From: Pseudomonadota bacterium
GTDB lineage: Bacteria > Pseudomonadota > Gammaproteobacteria > Burkholderiales > Burkholderiaceae_E
Assembly: GCA_963204785.1 (NCBI GenBank)
Contig: CAUJHG010000008.1
Coordinates: 1 to 53,170 of the forward strand
Direction: 5' to 3'
DNA length: 53,170 nucleotides
This document shows positions 26,455 through 36,392 of this stretch, piece after piece. Position numbers and translations under genes: made by a program. Each line of letters starts with the position of its first letter. The stretch's first letter is position 1. The notes beneath the pieces were generated by a model that was given only the letters and a program-made list of their open reading frames with translations, ran no database searches and was not told where the DNA came from.

Positions 26455-27699
26455 ATGTTCGACCGCAGCATCGGAATTGCCCAGACCGACCCCGAACTCT
26501 GGAAGGCCATCGAGCTCGAGAATCGTCGCCAGGAAGACCACATCGAGCTGATCGCCTCGGAGAACTATGCGAGCCCCGCGGTGATGGCCGCCCAGGGCAG
26601 CCAGCTCACCAACAAGTACGCCGAGGGCTATCCCGGCAAGCGTTATTACGGTGGCTGCGAGCACGTCGACGTCGCCGAGCAGCTCGCGATCGACCGCGTC
26701 AGGAAGATCTTCGGCGCCGAGGCCGCCAACGTCCAGGCCAACTCCGGATCGCAGGCGAACCAGGCGGTGCTGATGACCTTCCTGAAGCCGGGCGACAAGA
26801 TCATGGGAATGAGCCTGGCCGAGGGCGGCCACCTGACGCACGGCATGGCGCTGAACATGTCGGGCAAGTGGTTCGACGTGGTCTCCTACGGCCTGGACGC
26901 CAGCGAGGCGATCGACTACGACGCGATGGCAGCCAGGGCGCGCGAGCATCGGCCCAAGCTGATCATCGCAGGCGCGTCGGCCTACTCGCTGCGCATCGAC
27001 TGGGAGCGGTTCGCGCAGGTGGCCAGGGAGGTCGGCGCGATCTTCATGGTCGACATGGCGCACTATGCAGGGCTGATCGCCGCCGGCATCTACCCGAACC
27101 CGGTGCCGCACGCGGATGTGGTCACCTCGACCACCCACAAGAGCCTGCGCGGACCGCGCGGCGGCATCATCCTCATGAAGGCCGAGCACGAGAAGGCGAT
27201 CAACTCCGCCGTGTTCCCAGGCCTGCAGGGCGGCCCGCTGATGCACGTGATCGCGGCCAAGGCAGTGGCCTTCCAGGAGGCGCTTGCCCCCGGTTTCAAG
27301 GTCTACCAGCAGCAGGTGCTGACCAACGCGCGCGTGCTCGCCGAGACCCTGGTCGGGCGCGGCCTGCGCATCGTCTCCGGCCGCACCGAGAGCCACCTGA
27401 TGCTGGTCGACCTGCGTCCGAAGCACATCACCGGCAAGGACGCCGAGGCGGCGCTGGGCCGGGCGCACATCACCTGCAACAAGAACGCGATCCCCAACGA
27501 CCCCGAGAAGCCCTTCGTCACCAGCGGCATCCGGCTGGGCTCGCCGGCGATGACGACGCGCGGCTTTCGCGAGGCCGAGGCGGAGCTGGTGGGTCACCTG
27601 ATCGCCGACGTGCTGGACAGGCCGGCCGATGAAGCGCGGCTCGCGCAGGTGCGCGCCCGCGTCGCCGAGCTGACTGCGAAGTTCCCGGTGTATCGCTGA
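26455..27699 (+). CDS. glyA: Serine hydroxymethyltransferase
   Basis: PLP enzyme interconverting serine and glycine with transfer of a one-carbon unit to tetrahydrofolate. The 414 residues contain [20 protein letters not shown], and the PLP-lysine motif [16 protein letters not shown]. The start at 26455 follows AAGAGGA and matches the family N-terminus; the longer ORF upstream lies in the riboswitch. Expression is probably tied to ZTP through the leader. First gene of the conserved glyA-nrdR-rib block. Confidence 0.97.
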   Translation: MFDRSIGIAQTDPELWKAIELENRRQEDHIELIASENYASPAVMAAQGSQLTNKYAEGYPGKRYYGGCEHVDVAEQLAIDRVRKIFGAEAANVQANSGSQANQAVLMTFLKPGDKIMGMSLAEGGHLTHGMALNMSGKWFDVVSYGLDASEAIDYDAMAARAREHRPKLIIAGASAYSLRIDWERFAQVAREVGAIFMVDMAHYAGLIAAGIYPNPVPHADVVTSTTHKSLRGPRGGIILMKAEHEKAINSAVFPGLQGGPLMHVIAAKAVAFQEALAPGFKVYQQQVLTNARVLAETLVGRGLRIVSGRTESHLMLVDLRPKHITGKDAEAALGRAHITCNKNAIPNDPEKPFVTSGIRLGSPAMTTRGFREAEAELVGHLIADVLDRPADEARLAQVRARVAELTAKFPVYR

Positions 27700-27758
27700 C
27701 GCCAGCGCTTGCGGCAGCGGCTCCCGGCTAAGGACCCCGTTCGGACAGGATCCCCGGC

Positions 27759-28229
27759 ATGCGCTGCCCCTTCTGCGACCACCAGGACACGCAGGTCGTC
27801 GAGACCCGTGCCTCCGACGACGGCGAGAGCATCCGGCGTCGTCGCCGCTGCCCGGAGTGCGACAAGCGCTTCACCACCTACGAGCGGGTCGAGCTTTCGA
27901 TGCCGGTGGTGGTCAAGAAGAACGGCTCGCGCGTCGAGTTCGACCGGCGCAAGCTGCGCGCGTCGCTGCAGCTTGCGCTGCGCAAGCGTCCGGTCGGGGC
28001 CGAGCAGGTGGACGCGGCAGTCCATCGGATCGAGGAGCGGCTGCTGAGCCTGGGTCTGCGCGAGGTCGGCAGCGAGAAGATCGGCGAGCTCGTGATGCGT
28101 GAGCTGAGGAAGCTCGACAAGATCGGCTACGTGCGCTTCGCCTCGGTCTATCGCAGCTTCGAGGACGTCGACGAGTTCGCCGAGGCGATCGAGGAGCTGC
28201 GCTCCAGGCAGGGACACCGGCCGGGCTAG
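27759..28229 (+). CDS. nrdR: Transcriptional repressor NrdR
   Basis: Zinc-ribbon/ATP-cone repressor of ribonucleotide reductase genes. The 156 residues start with [15 protein letters not shown] and [15 protein letters not shown], the four zinc cysteines. An ATP-cone follows ([17 protein letters not shown] ... [17 protein letters not shown]). It binds dATP/ATP and NrdR boxes in nrd promoters outside this window. Its end overlaps the convergent diguanylate cyclase gene by 4 bp. Confidence 0.97.
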   Translation: MRCPFCDHQDTQVVETRASDDGESIRRRRRCPECDKRFTTYERVELSMPVVVKKNGSRVEFDRRKLRASLQLALRKRPVGAEQVDAAVHRIEERLLSLGLREVGSEKIGELVMRELRKLDKIGYVRFASVYRSFEDVDEFAEAIEELRSRQGHRPG

Positions 28230-29530
28230 GCTGCGCGGGTGTGGCGCCGTGCCGCGGGCCGCATTGCGAGCGTGCTCTCGAAGCCATGGTCCGGGCGTGC
28301 TGCGACACTGGCGCGGCGACGACGGTCGCCACCGCCCCGGCGATCGAACCCGGGCAGGGGATCGAAGGCCACGACCCGGTCGCGTCCCATCGACTTCGCG
28401 AGATAGACCCGGCGGTCGGCGCCGGCCAGGAGCGCCTCGAACTCCGGGTGTTCGGCGCAGATCGACACCCCCACCGACACCGTCAGGCCGATGCGCTCGC
28501 CTTCGTGCTCGAAGACCGAGTCGGCAACCCCCTTGCGGATCGCTTCGGCCGCCAGCAGCAGGGGCTGCGGTCCGGGGCGCCGCAGCAGCACGCAGAATTC
28601 CTCGCCGCCGTAGCGGCCGCAGAGATCCTCCGGGCCCAGCGCCCGGCGCAGCGTGCTCGCGAAGTGCGTGAGCGCGCGATCGCCCACATGGTGTCCGTGG
28701 CGGTCGTTGATCCGCTTGAAGTCGTCGAGGTCGATCATCAGCAGCCCGCATGCCGAGCCCTGCCCGTCGCGCTGTGCGGCGAGCGCCTGGCGCGCGCGCG
28801 CGAAGAAGCTGCGTCGGGTGGGCAGGCCGGTGAGCTCGTCGGTGCTGGCCATGGTGCGCAGTTCGTCGGTGACGCGCCCGTTGACCCAGGACAGCACCAT
28901 GGTTGCCTGCAGCATCGGGCCGAGGACGAACAGCACGGCGACGGCCGCCTGCAGCGCGCCGGTGGCCAGCTGGCCGTCGGCGCTCATCTGCACGCCGTGC
29001 AGCAGAAGCCAGCCGGCCCTGGTGCCGTGGGCGGCGGCGAAGCACAGCGCGAGCCCGATCGTCGCGACCACCGGCCCGGCGGGGTCCCTGCCGATCCGGC
29101 GCAGCAGCAGCGGGACCATCATTGCCGCGGCGAGTGCCTGCGCGGCCGAACTCGACGCCAGGCGGGGCAACTGCAGTTCCGGCGCCGCGCCCAGCCAGGC
29201 CTGCCAGGCGAACATCAGCAGGCTCGCACCTGCAGCGAACCAGGGGCGTGGCCGGGCCTGGCACAGGCGACGCACCCCTTCGTACAGCACGAACATCCCG
29301 GCCGGCCCGAGCGTGTTTGCGCCCACCCACGATGCGAAGTCGGGGATCATCCCGCGCAGCGCCACACACAGCATTCCGAGTCCGGACAGCGCGAGCCCGC
29401 TGGCGCCCCAGGTGAGCGCCGGCTCCGAGCGCGCGTGCAGCCGTCGCATCATCAGCAGCGTCACCGCACTGAGGAAGGCGGTGAGCGCGCCGGCCAGGAA
29501 CAGGGTGCGAACGTCGTAGAAATGAGCCAT
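28226..29530 (-). CDS. Membrane-bound diguanylate cyclase (GGDEF)
   Basis: Makes cyclic di-GMP. The 434 residues have an N-terminal half with about six or seven hydrophobic segments (residues about 8-215), with no named sensor domain recognised, then a GGDEF domain with active-site GGEEF at about 308-312 and the [18 protein letters not shown] region. The inhibitory I-site is not conserved: the RxxD position reads GPED, so product feedback through that site is unlikely. A basic disordered tail follows. No EAL domain. It is inserted on the opposite strand between nrdR and ribD. Confidence 0.92.
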   Translation of the reverse strand: MAHFYDVRTLFLAGALTAFLSAVTLLMMRRLHARSEPALTWGASGLALSGLGMLCVALRGMIPDFASWVGANTLGPAGMFVLYEGVRRLCQARPRPWFAAGASLLMFAWQAWLGAAPELQLPRLASSSAAQALAAAMMVPLLLRRIGRDPAGPVVATIGLALCFAAAHGTRAGWLLLHGVQMSADGQLATGALQAAVAVLFVLGPMLQATMVLSWVNGRVTDELRTMASTDELTGLPTRRSFFARARQALAAQRDGQGSACGLLMIDLDDFKRINDRHGHHVGDRALTHFASTLRRALGPEDLCGRYGGEEFCVLLRRPGPQPLLLAAEAIRKGVADSVFEHEGERIGLTVSVGVSICAEHPEFEALLAGADRRVYLAKSMGRDRVVAFDPLPGFDRRGGGDRRRRASVAARPDHGFESTLAMRPAARRHTRAA

Positions 29531-29666
29531 GGTGCAGAGCCTAGCGCGCGTCGGCAGCGCCCGCGCCGACTTGACGACGTTCGTCCGCCGGAACCCGACG
29601 AACGTCGGTGCAGCGCAGCGTAGGGAACGGGTGGGCGGGCGGCGAAGTCGACGGTGACGGCCGCGG
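29531..29666. other. Intergenic gap between the SIMPL and GGDEF genes
   Basis: A 136-bp gap on the leftward side between two genes of the same orientation. No gene, terminator or clear promoter hexamers were recognised; it presumably carries the promoter of the diguanylate cyclase gene. Confidence 0.35.
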
Positions 29667-30461
29667 TCAGCGCCTGGTGAGCCGCAGGGTGCCGTGGATC
29701 CCGACCGAGACCACCGAGTGTCCGGGCTCCAGCGGCACCGGAGCCGCTTCGGCGGCTGCGGCCTGCGCCATGGCGGCGCGCATCACGGGCATCGGTGCGC
29801 TGCCGCCCGAGGACAGGGTCGCCTCGAGCAGCTCGACGCCCTCGAAGCCCAGCGCCCGGGCTGCCGCGCGGGCCCGTTCGTAGAGCTGTGCGGCCGCCTC
29901 GTCGATGAGCGCGCGCTCGGCCTGGCGCCGCGTCCTGTCCGACAGGCGAAAGCCGATCGAACCGACGTTCATCCTGCCGGCCAGCGTGGCGGTGGCCCTG
30001 GAGACCGCTGCGATCTCCCCCGACTCGGCGATCAGCTCGGCGCGCACCCGCCAGCCCTCGATCCGCCCGTCGCGCCCGTAGCGTGGCTGGGTGAGGTAGC
30101 GGCCGGAGCGCACCTGCAGCGCAGGGTCGCGCTTCAGCTCGGTCAGCGCTTCCTGAAGCAGCGGGTTCACCGCGGCCTGCAGGGGCTGGGGCTGCGCACC
30201 GTCGCGCTCCACGAAGAACACCGCGACTGCGATGTCCTCGGTGACCTCGCGCTGGACCTGCGCATCGAGCCGCAGCAGCGGCGGGCCCGCCTGCGGCTCG
30301 GCGGCGCTGGCCAGGCCCGGGAACGCGGCAGCCGCGAGGCAGCTCGCAGCCAGGCCAGGGAGCAGCCATCCGTGCGCTCGGCGGCGTACAGCGCCCGCGG
30401 CGCGCGGCGCGCTCGCAGGCGAGTGGCCCTCGTCGCCACGTGTTCGGTGTTGGGTCGGCAT
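29667..30461 (-). CDS. SIMPL domain-containing (DUF541) exported protein
   Basis: The 264 residues have a long basic N-region, hydrophobic core and AXA-like cleavage (GLASAAEP), then a SIMPL/DUF541 domain (about 70-255), seen in RYLTQPRYGRDGRIEGWRVRAEL and the Ala-rich ERALIDEAAAQLYERARAAARALGF. Family members are periplasmic or outer-membrane proteins with no settled molecular activity; some bind lipids or oppose oxidative stress. The start at 30461 has GGAGG 9 nt upstream; a longer ORF to 31943 is antisense to ribD and is rejected. Divergent from ribD. Confidence 0.87.
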   Translation of the reverse strand: MPTQHRTRGDEGHSPASAPRAAGAVRRRAHGWLLPGLAASCLAAAAFPGLASAAEPQAGPPLLRLDAQVQREVTEDIAVAVFFVERDGAQPQPLQAAVNPLLQEALTELKRDPALQVRSGRYLTQPRYGRDGRIEGWRVRAELIAESGEIAAVSRATATLAGRMNVGSIGFRLSDRTRRQAERALIDEAAAQLYERARAAARALGFEGVELLEATLSSGGSAPMPVMRAAMAQAAAAEAAPVPLEPGHSVVSVGIHGTLRLTRR

Positions 30462-30536
30462 CCTGTGGTCCTCCGGCGAGGGCATATGGTACCGGCTCGC
30501 CGGACCTTCGCCCGGCACTCGGTACAATCGGCTTCG

Positions 30537-31628
30537 ATGTTCACCCCCGACGATCACGATTTCATGGCCCGCGCGCTGGCGCTCGCGGCGCAGGGAATGA
30601 CCACCACTGCGCCGAATCCGCGCGTGGGGGCAGTGATCGTCCGGGAAGGCTCCATCGTCGGCGAGGGCTGGCACCGGTGTGCCGGCGAGCCGCACGCGGA
30701 GATGATCGCGCTCGCGCAGGCCGGCGGGCAGGCGCGCGGGGCGACGGTCTACCTGACCCTGGAGCCCTGCAGCCATTTCGGGCGCACGCCGCCCTGCGTC
30801 GATGCGCTGGTGGACGCGAAGGTGGCCCGCGTGGTTGCCGCGATGGAGGACCCCAACCCGCGCGTCAACGGCCGCGGGCTGGCGCGCCTGCGCGCTGCCG
30901 GCGTCGAGGTGCGCTGCGGCCTGCTCGAGCAGGAGGCCCGCGAGCTCAACGTCGGCTTCGTCTCGCGGATGTCGCGCGGGCTGCCCTGGGTGCGGCTGAA
31001 GGTCGCTGCAAGCCTGGACGGCGGGACTGCGCTGCCCAACCGGCGCAGCCAGTGGATCACCGGCGAGGCGGCGCGCACCGATGGCCACGCCTGGCGTGCC
31101 CGGGCCTGCGCGATCCTCACCGGAATCGGCACGGTGCGCGACGACGATCCAGAGCTCACGGTGCGGCTGGTCCCGGCCTCGCGCCAGCCGCTGCGCGTGC
31201 TGCTGGACTCGCGGCTCGAGGTGAGCCTGGACGCCAGGCTGCTGCGTGCCGGCGGACCGGTGCTCGTGGTCTGCGCCACCGACAACCCTGGCAAGGAAGC
31301 CGAGCTGCGTGATCGCGGCTGCGAGATCCTCAAGCTCGCCAACGCGTCCGGAAAGGTCGATCTCCCGGTGCTGATGCGCGAATTGGCGGCGCGCGAGATC
31401 AACGAACTCCACGTGGAGGCGGGCGCGCGCCTGAATGCATCGCTGGTGCGCGAGGGCTGCGTCGACGAGCTGCTGGTCTACCTGGCGCCCTCGCTGCTGG
31501 GCGAGGCGACCGGCATGTTCGCGCTGCCGCCGATCGACGAGCTCGCGCAGCGGGTACGGCTTGCCTTTCGCGCGGTCGATCGCATCGGCGAAGACCTCCG
31601 CGTGATCGCCCGCCTGCAGCGGGGCTGA
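30537..31628 (+). CDS. ribD: Riboflavin biosynthesis bifunctional deaminase/reductase RibD
   Basis: Carries out the second (deaminase) and third (reductase) steps from the GTP-derived pyrimidine. The 363 residues have the deaminase zinc site in GEPHAEMIAL and LEPCSHFGRTPPC, then the reductase domain (about 145-360) with GIGTVRDDDPELTVR and VEAGARLNASLV. Promoter -10 TACAAT (30523-30528) lies just before the ATG, so the leader is very short and no FMN riboswitch fits. First of the rib cluster. Confidence 0.96.
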   Translation: MFTPDDHDFMARALALAAQGMTTTAPNPRVGAVIVREGSIVGEGWHRCAGEPHAEMIALAQAGGQARGATVYLTLEPCSHFGRTPPCVDALVDAKVARVVAAMEDPNPRVNGRGLARLRAAGVEVRCGLLEQEARELNVGFVSRMSRGLPWVRLKVAASLDGGTALPNRRSQWITGEAARTDGHAWRARACAILTGIGTVRDDDPELTVRLVPASRQPLRVLLDSRLEVSLDARLLRAGGPVLVVCATDNPGKEAELRDRGCEILKLANASGKVDLPVLMRELAAREINELHVEAGARLNASLVREGCVDELLVYLAPSLLGEATGMFALPPIDELAQRVRLAFRAVDRIGEDLRVIARLQRG

Positions 31629-31683
31629 CCCGCGCAGCCGGATCCGGCAGCAACTGGTCCATTCCCCAACGGAGATCCGAAGG

Positions 31684-32301
31684 ATGTTCACCGGAATCGT
31701 CGCGGCGGTCGGCCGCATCGAGAGCGTCGAGCCGCTCGGCAACGGGGTGCGCCTGCGCGTGGACGCGGGCAGCCTGGACCTCGCCGACGTCGCGATCGGC
31801 GACTCGATCGCCATCCAGGGCGCCTGCATGACCGCGACCTCGGTCGAGGGGCGCTGCTTCACGGTCGACGTCTCGCGCGAGAGCCTGGACCACACGGTGG
31901 GGCTGGAGACGGTCGGCGAGGTCAACCTCGAGAAGGCGCTCACGCTCGCCGATCGGCTGGGCGGCCACCTGGTCTCGGGACACGTCGACGGAATCGCCGA
32001 GGTGCTGCGCTTCGAGCAGGCTGGCGAGTCCTGGCGGCTCGACCTGCGGGTGCCGCCGGCACTTTCGAAGTACTTCGCCTACAAGGGATCGGCGACCGTC
32101 GACGGCGTGAGCCTGACGGTCAACTCCGTGCAGGACGATCCGAAGGGCGCGGTGATCGGCATCAACCTGATCCCGCACACGATGGCGGTCACGACCCTCG
32201 GGCGCCTGCGCGCCGGTGCGCAGGTCAACCTGGAGGTCGACCTGATCGCGCGCTACGTCGAGCGGATGCTCTCGAGCACCGCGGCGCTGCCCGCCGGCTG
32301 A
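31684..32301 (+). CDS. ribE: Riboflavin synthase alpha subunit
   Basis: Dismutates 6,7-dimethyl-8-ribityllumazine to riboflavin. The 205 residues start with MFTGIVAAVGRIESVE and show two similar lumazine-binding halves, with GACMTATSVEGRCFTVDVSRES, GHLVSGHVDGIAEV and DGVSLTVNSV. GGAGATCCGAAGG precedes the start. Called ribE here for the synthase, equal to E. coli ribC. It is 55 bp after ribD. Confidence 0.96.
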   Translation: MFTGIVAAVGRIESVEPLGNGVRLRVDAGSLDLADVAIGDSIAIQGACMTATSVEGRCFTVDVSRESLDHTVGLETVGEVNLEKALTLADRLGGHLVSGHVDGIAEVLRFEQAGESWRLDLRVPPALSKYFAYKGSATVDGVSLTVNSVQDDPKGAVIGINLIPHTMAVTTLGRLRAGAQVNLEVDLIARYVERMLSSTAALPAG

Positions 32302-32330
32302 CACGGGGCGGGCAGCTCCTGCATCGGCTC

Positions 32331-33098
32331 TCAGCGGCCGCGCTTGGCGAGGTAGCGCTTTGCCACCTCGATCGACTCCGGATCGTTCCTCGCGCACATC
32401 GTCGACTGCGCGTCGCGGAAGGCCTCGCTGGTGGAGCCCGCCTGCTCGGTGATCGCGTTGACGTGCCGCTTGGTCGTGGTCATCGTGTAGGCGGACTTGG
32501 TGAGCAGCTGATCGACCAGCGACTGCACCTCGGCGTCCAGCGCGTCGTCGGGAACCACCCGGTTCAGGAAGCGCAGCGCGTGCGCCTCCGCAGCGGTGAA
32601 GGGCCGGCAGGTGAGCACCAGCTCCTTGGTCATCGCCGGTCCGATCTCGCGCACCAGCCGCGGGATGCCGCCCCAGGCCAGTGGAATTCCAAGGTCGAGC
32701 TCCGGGATCGAGAAGCGCGTGCTCTCGGCGGCCACGCGCAGGTCGCAGCCGGCTGCCAGCACCAGTCCGCCGCCGACGCAGTGCCCGTGGATGCGTGCGA
32801 TGGTGACCGCGCGCACCTGGTCGAGCGCTTCGGCCATGTGCCGGCCCAGGTCGACCACCGAGGAGTCGACCTCGGTGCGCCCGGCAGCGTCGTCGAGATC
32901 GAAGCCCGCGCAGAAGGCGCGCCCTTCGCCGGAGACGATCGCCACCTTCAGGCCCGGCTGCGCATTGAGCCAGTGCGCCGCCTCGGCGACCTCGCGCAGG
33001 GTGTCGGGGCTCAGCGCGTTGAGCCGATGCGGGCGTGTCAGGGTCAGGCGGCCGACTGCGCCGTCCGCGCTCACTTTCAGGTTCTTGAAGTCGGACAT
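32331..33098 (-). CDS. Enoyl-CoA hydratase/isomerase family (crotonase) protein
   Basis: Crotonase fold acting on acyl-CoA thioesters. The 255 residues show FCAGFDLDDAAG for the first oxyanion-hole region and HGHCVGGGLVLAAGCDLRVA for the second, followed by PELDLGIPLAWGG. The glutamate of PELDLG (hydratase E164) is kept. The one expected in GGGCE (E144) is replaced by Val (GGGLV). So it may be an isomerase, hydrolase or other crotonase rather than a true hydratase. It lies on the opposite strand inside the rib cluster, as an unrelated insertion. Confidence 0.88.
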   Translation of the reverse strand: MSDFKNLKVSADGAVGRLTLTRPHRLNALSPDTLREVAEAAHWLNAQPGLKVAIVSGEGRAFCAGFDLDDAAGRTEVDSSVVDLGRHMAEALDQVRAVTIARIHGHCVGGGLVLAAGCDLRVAAESTRFSIPELDLGIPLAWGGIPRLVREIGPAMTKELVLTCRPFTAAEAHALRFLNRVVPDDALDAEVQSLVDQLLTKSAYTMTTTKRHVNAITEQAGSTSEAFRDAQSTMCARNDPESIEVAKRYLAKRGR

Positions 33099-33322
33099 CT
33101 CGGAATCGCTCCCCTCGAATGGGTTGTCGGAACAGGTGCGTGGCGTGCGCGCCGACCCGCCGCTCGTCGATGCGGGCCGGGCACGGAGCAGCCCTATCCT
33201 ACCGGCTGGGGGCCGCTGCAGGGTCGTGCGCGTGCCGTCCGGGCAGGGGGGGCGGGGCGTCGCGACCGAGGGTTGCGGGAAGGGGCTGCGGCCGGCAGGC
33301 GCGGGCCGCGTAGAATGACGGA
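33099..33322. promoter_or_regulatory. Divergent intergenic region before ribBA
   Basis: A 224-bp, very G-rich gap. TAGAAT at 33311-33316 is a likely -10 for ribBA, placing the transcript start at or next to the ATG (33323). The conserved FMN-riboswitch blocks (AGGGGCG..., GCCCGCGAGC) were looked for and are absent. No gene seen. Confidence 0.45.
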
Positions 33323-34447
33323 ATGACGATCTCCAGCATTCCCGAAATCCTCGCAGAGTTTCGTGCGGGCCGCATGGTCATCCTGGTCGACGAGGAAGAC
33401 CGGGAGAACGAGGGCGACCTCGTCCTGGCGGCCGACTTCGTCACTCCCGAGGCGATCAACTTCATGGCCCGCTTCGGCCGCGGGCTGATCTGCCTGACGC
33501 TCTCCGCGCAGCGCTGCCGGCAGCTGAACCTGCCGCTGATGGCGACGAACAACGGCACCCGCACTGGCACGAACTTCACCGTGTCGATCGAGGCTGCCGA
33601 GGGCGTGACCACCGGGATCTCCGCCGCCGACCGCGCCCGCACGGTGCAGGTGGCGGTCGCCCGGGACGCGGTGCCTAGCGATCTCGTCCAGCCCGGCCAC
33701 ATCTTCCCGCTGATGGCGCAGGACGGCGGCGTGCTGATCCGCGCCGGCCACACCGAGGCCGGCTGCGACCTCGGCCACCTGGCCGGGCTGACGCCTGCCT
33801 CGGTGATCTGCGAGATCATGAAGGACGACGGCACGATGGCGCGGCTGCCGGATCTCGTCGAGTTCGCGCAGCTGCACGGGCTGAAGATCGGCACCATCGC
33901 CGACCTGATCCAGTACCGCAGCGCCCACGAGAGCCTCGTCGAGCGTGTTGCCGAGCGGGAGGTGAACACCGCCCAGGGCCCCTTCAGGATGGTGGCCTAC
34001 CGCGACAAGCCCAGCGGCGCGCCGCACATCGCCCTGGTGCGCGGCGAGATCCGCCCCGAGGACGAGGTCATGGTGCGTGTGCACGAACCGGTCACGGTGC
34101 TGGACCTGATCGAGACCGATCACAGCAGGCACACCTGGTCGGTGGCGCGCGCGCTCGAGGCGATCGCCGGGCACGGCCGGGGCGTGCTGGTGCTGTTGAA
34201 CTGCGCCCGCCCGGCGGCCGATCTCTTCGCCGAACTCGATGCGCTCGCGCGCTTCGAGGACGATCCCGGCGCGCGCGCGCAGGCCGAGCGCCGCGCCGGC
34301 AAGATCGACCTGCGCACCTACGGAGTCGGCGCGCAGATCCTGAAGGACCTGAACGTGGGGCGCATGCGCCTGCTGGCGCAGCCCCGCAAGATGCCCAGCA
34401 TGACCGGCTACGATCTCGAGGTCGTCGGCTTCGAAGCGGGCCACTGA
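33323..34447 (+). CDS. ribBA: RibBA-type protein: DHBP synthase with degenerate GTP cyclohydrolase II domain
   Basis: The 374 residues form two domains. The N-terminal domain (1 to about 210) is 3,4-dihydroxy-2-butanone 4-phosphate synthase, with [30 protein letters not shown] and the acidic metal sites intact. It makes the four-carbon unit for lumazine. The C-terminal domain (about 215-370) aligns with GTP cyclohydrolase II but lacks the three zinc cysteines (Cys-x10-CxC). The place of HSECLTGDxxxSxRCDC reads [18 protein letters not shown]. That half is therefore probably inactive (RibBX type), and a separate RibA is expected elsewhere in the genome. Followed 11 bp later by ribH. Confidence 0.9.
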   Translation: MTISSIPEILAEFRAGRMVILVDEEDRENEGDLVLAADFVTPEAINFMARFGRGLICLTLSAQRCRQLNLPLMATNNGTRTGTNFTVSIEAAEGVTTGISAADRARTVQVAVARDAVPSDLVQPGHIFPLMAQDGGVLIRAGHTEAGCDLGHLAGLTPASVICEIMKDDGTMARLPDLVEFAQLHGLKIGTIADLIQYRSAHESLVERVAEREVNTAQGPFRMVAYRDKPSGAPHIALVRGEIRPEDEVMVRVHEPVTVLDLIETDHSRHTWSVARALEAIAGHGRGVLVLLNCARPAADLFAELDALARFEDDPGARAQAERRAGKIDLRTYGVGAQILKDLNVGRMRLLAQPRKMPSMTGYDLEVVGFEAGH

Positions 34448-34458
34448 GGAGAATTCGA

Positions 34459-34956
34459 GTGACTGTCGACGTTTTCGAGGCTGACCTGGACGGCGAGGGC
34501 CTGCGCATCGGGGTGGTGCAGGCGCGCTTCAACGAGCCGGTGTGCGAGGCGCTGCGCGAGGCCTGCCTGGCCGAGCTGCTCGAGCTCGGCGTCGAGGAGG
34601 AGGACATCTTCGTGTGCACCGTCCCCGGTGCGCTCGAGATCCCCTTCGCGCTCGACCGGCTCGCGCAGACCGAGGAGTTCGACGCGCTGATCGCACTGGG
34701 CGCGGTGATCCGCGGCGAGACCTATCACTTCGAGGTGGTCTCCAACGAGAGCGCCGCCGGGATCGCGCGCGTCTCGCTCGACTTCTCCGTCCCGGTGGCC
34801 AATGCGGTGCTCACCACCGAAACCGACGAGCAGGCGCAGGAGCGTGCGCGCGTGAAGGGCGCCGAGGCCGCCCGCGTGGCGGTCGAGATGGCCAACCTGG
34901 CCGACTCGATCGACTCGCTGTCGGCCCTGCCCGATGGCAGCGAATTCGACGACTGA
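34459..34956 (+). CDS. ribH: 6,7-dimethyl-8-ribityllumazine synthase
   Basis: Condenses the pyrimidine and DHBP products to lumazine, forming large capsids in many bacteria. The 165 residues contain [29 protein letters not shown] and [19 protein letters not shown], with the catalytic His. The start is GTG at 34459, 8-9 nt after GAGGAG. An acidic tail extends past the fold. Only 2 bp separate its stop from nusB. Confidence 0.96.
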   Translation: MTVDVFEADLDGEGLRIGVVQARFNEPVCEALREACLAELLELGVEEEDIFVCTVPGALEIPFALDRLAQTEEFDALIALGAVIRGETYHFEVVSNESAAGIARVSLDFSVPVANAVLTTETDEQAQERARVKGAEAARVAVEMANLADSIDSLSALPDGSEFDD

Positions 34957-34958
34957 AC

Positions 34959-35447
34959 ATGGCAGGCACTGCAGCCGGATCGATGCGCGGCAGGCAGGGC
35001 GGTCCGCGCAAGCCCGCAGTGCGCAGCGCGCGGCGGCGCTCGCGCGAACTCGCCCTCCAGGGTCTTTATCAGTGGCTGGTGTCGCGCGAGGATTCCGGCG
35101 CGATCGAGGCCCACATCAGCGAAGACCCCGAGTTCGCCAGGGCCGACCGCGAGCATTTCCAGGCGCTGCTGCACGGAGTGGTCCGCGCGATCGACGAACT
35201 GCACGCCGCGATCGAGCCGCACATCGACCGGCGCATCGATGAGCTCAGTCCGGTGGAGCACGCGACGCTGCTGCTGGGCGCCTTCGAGCTGGCCCGGCAT
35301 CCGGAGATCCCGTACCGCGTCGTGATCAACGAGGCGGTCGAGGTCGCCAAGACCTTCGGCGGCACCGACGGCTTCAAGTACGTCAACGGCGTCCTCGACC
35401 GGGTCGCCGCACGGCTGCGCCCGGTCGAGGCGCCGCCGCGTCGCTGA
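34959..35447 (+). CDS. nusB: Transcription antitermination factor NusB
   Basis: With S10 (NusE) binds boxA of rRNA leaders. The 162 residues have a basic N-terminal extension ([20 protein letters not shown]) before the all-helical core [10 protein letters not shown] and [16 protein letters not shown], then [23 protein letters not shown]. Its place after ribH is the classic ribH-nusB order. Confidence 0.95.
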   Translation: MAGTAAGSMRGRQGGPRKPAVRSARRRSRELALQGLYQWLVSREDSGAIEAHISEDPEFARADREHFQALLHGVVRAIDELHAAIEPHIDRRIDELSPVEHATLLLGAFELARHPEIPYRVVINEAVEVAKTFGGTDGFKYVNGVLDRVAARLRPVEAPPRR

Positions 35448-35456
35448 CCGCGCCCG

Positions 35457-36392
35457 ATGGGCGAGTTCGAACTGATCCGCCGCTTCTTCGATCGCGGCCC
35501 CTCGCGACGCTGCGAGCTGGGCATCGGCGACGACTGCGCGATCCTGCGTCCGCCCGCGCCGGGCACCACGCTCGCAGTGGCCACCGACATGCTCGTCGAG
35601 GGCCGGCACTTCGTGGCGGGGGCGGACCCCGTCGCCGTGGGGCACAAGGCGCTTGCGGTGAACCTCTCCGACCTGGCCGCGATGGGTGCGCGACCGCTGG
35701 CCTTCACCCTCGGGCTGGCGCTGCCGCAGGCGGACGAGCGCTGGCTCGAGGCCTTCACCACGGGCATGTTCGCGCTGGCCGACCGCCACGAGTGCGAGCT
35801 GATCGGCGGCGACACCACCCGCGGGCCGCGGGCCATCTGCGTGACGGTGCTGGGCGAGGTTCCGGTGGGGGTCGCGCTGCGCCGCGATCGCGCCGAACCG
35901 GGCGACGACCTCTGGGTGTCCGGCGAACTGGGCGGCGCGGCACTCGCGATCCACCTGGGCGCTCGGGCCGGCCGCTGCGAGCGCGCGCGACTGGACCGCC
36001 CCGAGCCGCGCGTGGCGCTGGGCATTGCGCTGCGTCACCTCGCGCGCGCGGCGATCGACATCTCCGACGGCCTGACCGGAGACCTCGGCCACATCTGCGA
36101 ACGTTCCAGGGTTGGCGCCGAGGTCGACTGGCCCGCGCTGCCCTGTGCGCCGGGCCTGGGAGCGCTGCCCGAGGAAGACCGCCCGGGCATCGCGCTGGCC
36201 GGTGGCGACGACTATGAACTCCTGTTCAGCGCGGCGCCCGAGAACCGCTCCCCGATCGAGGCGATCGGTGCGCGGCTGGGCCTGCCGCTGACCCGGATCG
36301 GCAGGATCGTCGCAGGCCAGGGCGTGCGCGTGCTCGATGCGCGCGGCCGGCCGATGACGCTCGCGCGCAGCGCCTATGACCACTTCGCCTGA
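35457..36392 (+). CDS. thiL: Thiamine-monophosphate kinase
   Basis: Phosphorylates thiamine phosphate to the active cofactor ThDP. The 311 residues start GEFELIRRFF and show GIGDDCAIL, VDMLVEGRHF-like TDMLVEGRHF, NLSDLAAMGARPL, GGDTTRGP and the IDISDGLTGDLGHI and GGDDYELLF motifs of the PurM-like fold. It is 9 bp after nusB, and its end overlaps pgpA by 17 bp. Confidence 0.96.
   Translation: MGEFELIRRFFDRGPSRRCELGIGDDCAILRPPAPGTTLAVATDMLVEGRHFVAGADPVAVGHKALAVNLSDLAAMGARPLAFTLGLALPQADERWLEAFTTGMFALADRHECELIGGDTTRGPRAICVTVLGEVPVGVALRRDRAEPGDDLWVSGELGGAALAIHLGARAGRCERARLDRPEPRVALGIALRHLARAAIDISDGLTGDLGHICERSRVGAEVDWPALPCAPGLGALPEEDRPGIALAGGDDYELLFSAAPENRSPIEAIGARLGLPLTRIGRIVAGQGVRVLDARGRPMTLARSAYDHFA

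Noticed and set aside
30462..31943. Long N-terminal extension of the SIMPL protein
   Set aside because: It lies antisense to ribD; a strong GGAGG-preceded ATG at 30461 gives a signal peptide.
33099..33322. FMN riboswitch expected before a rib gene
   Set aside because: The conserved sequence blocks of that class are not present here, nor before ribD or ribE.
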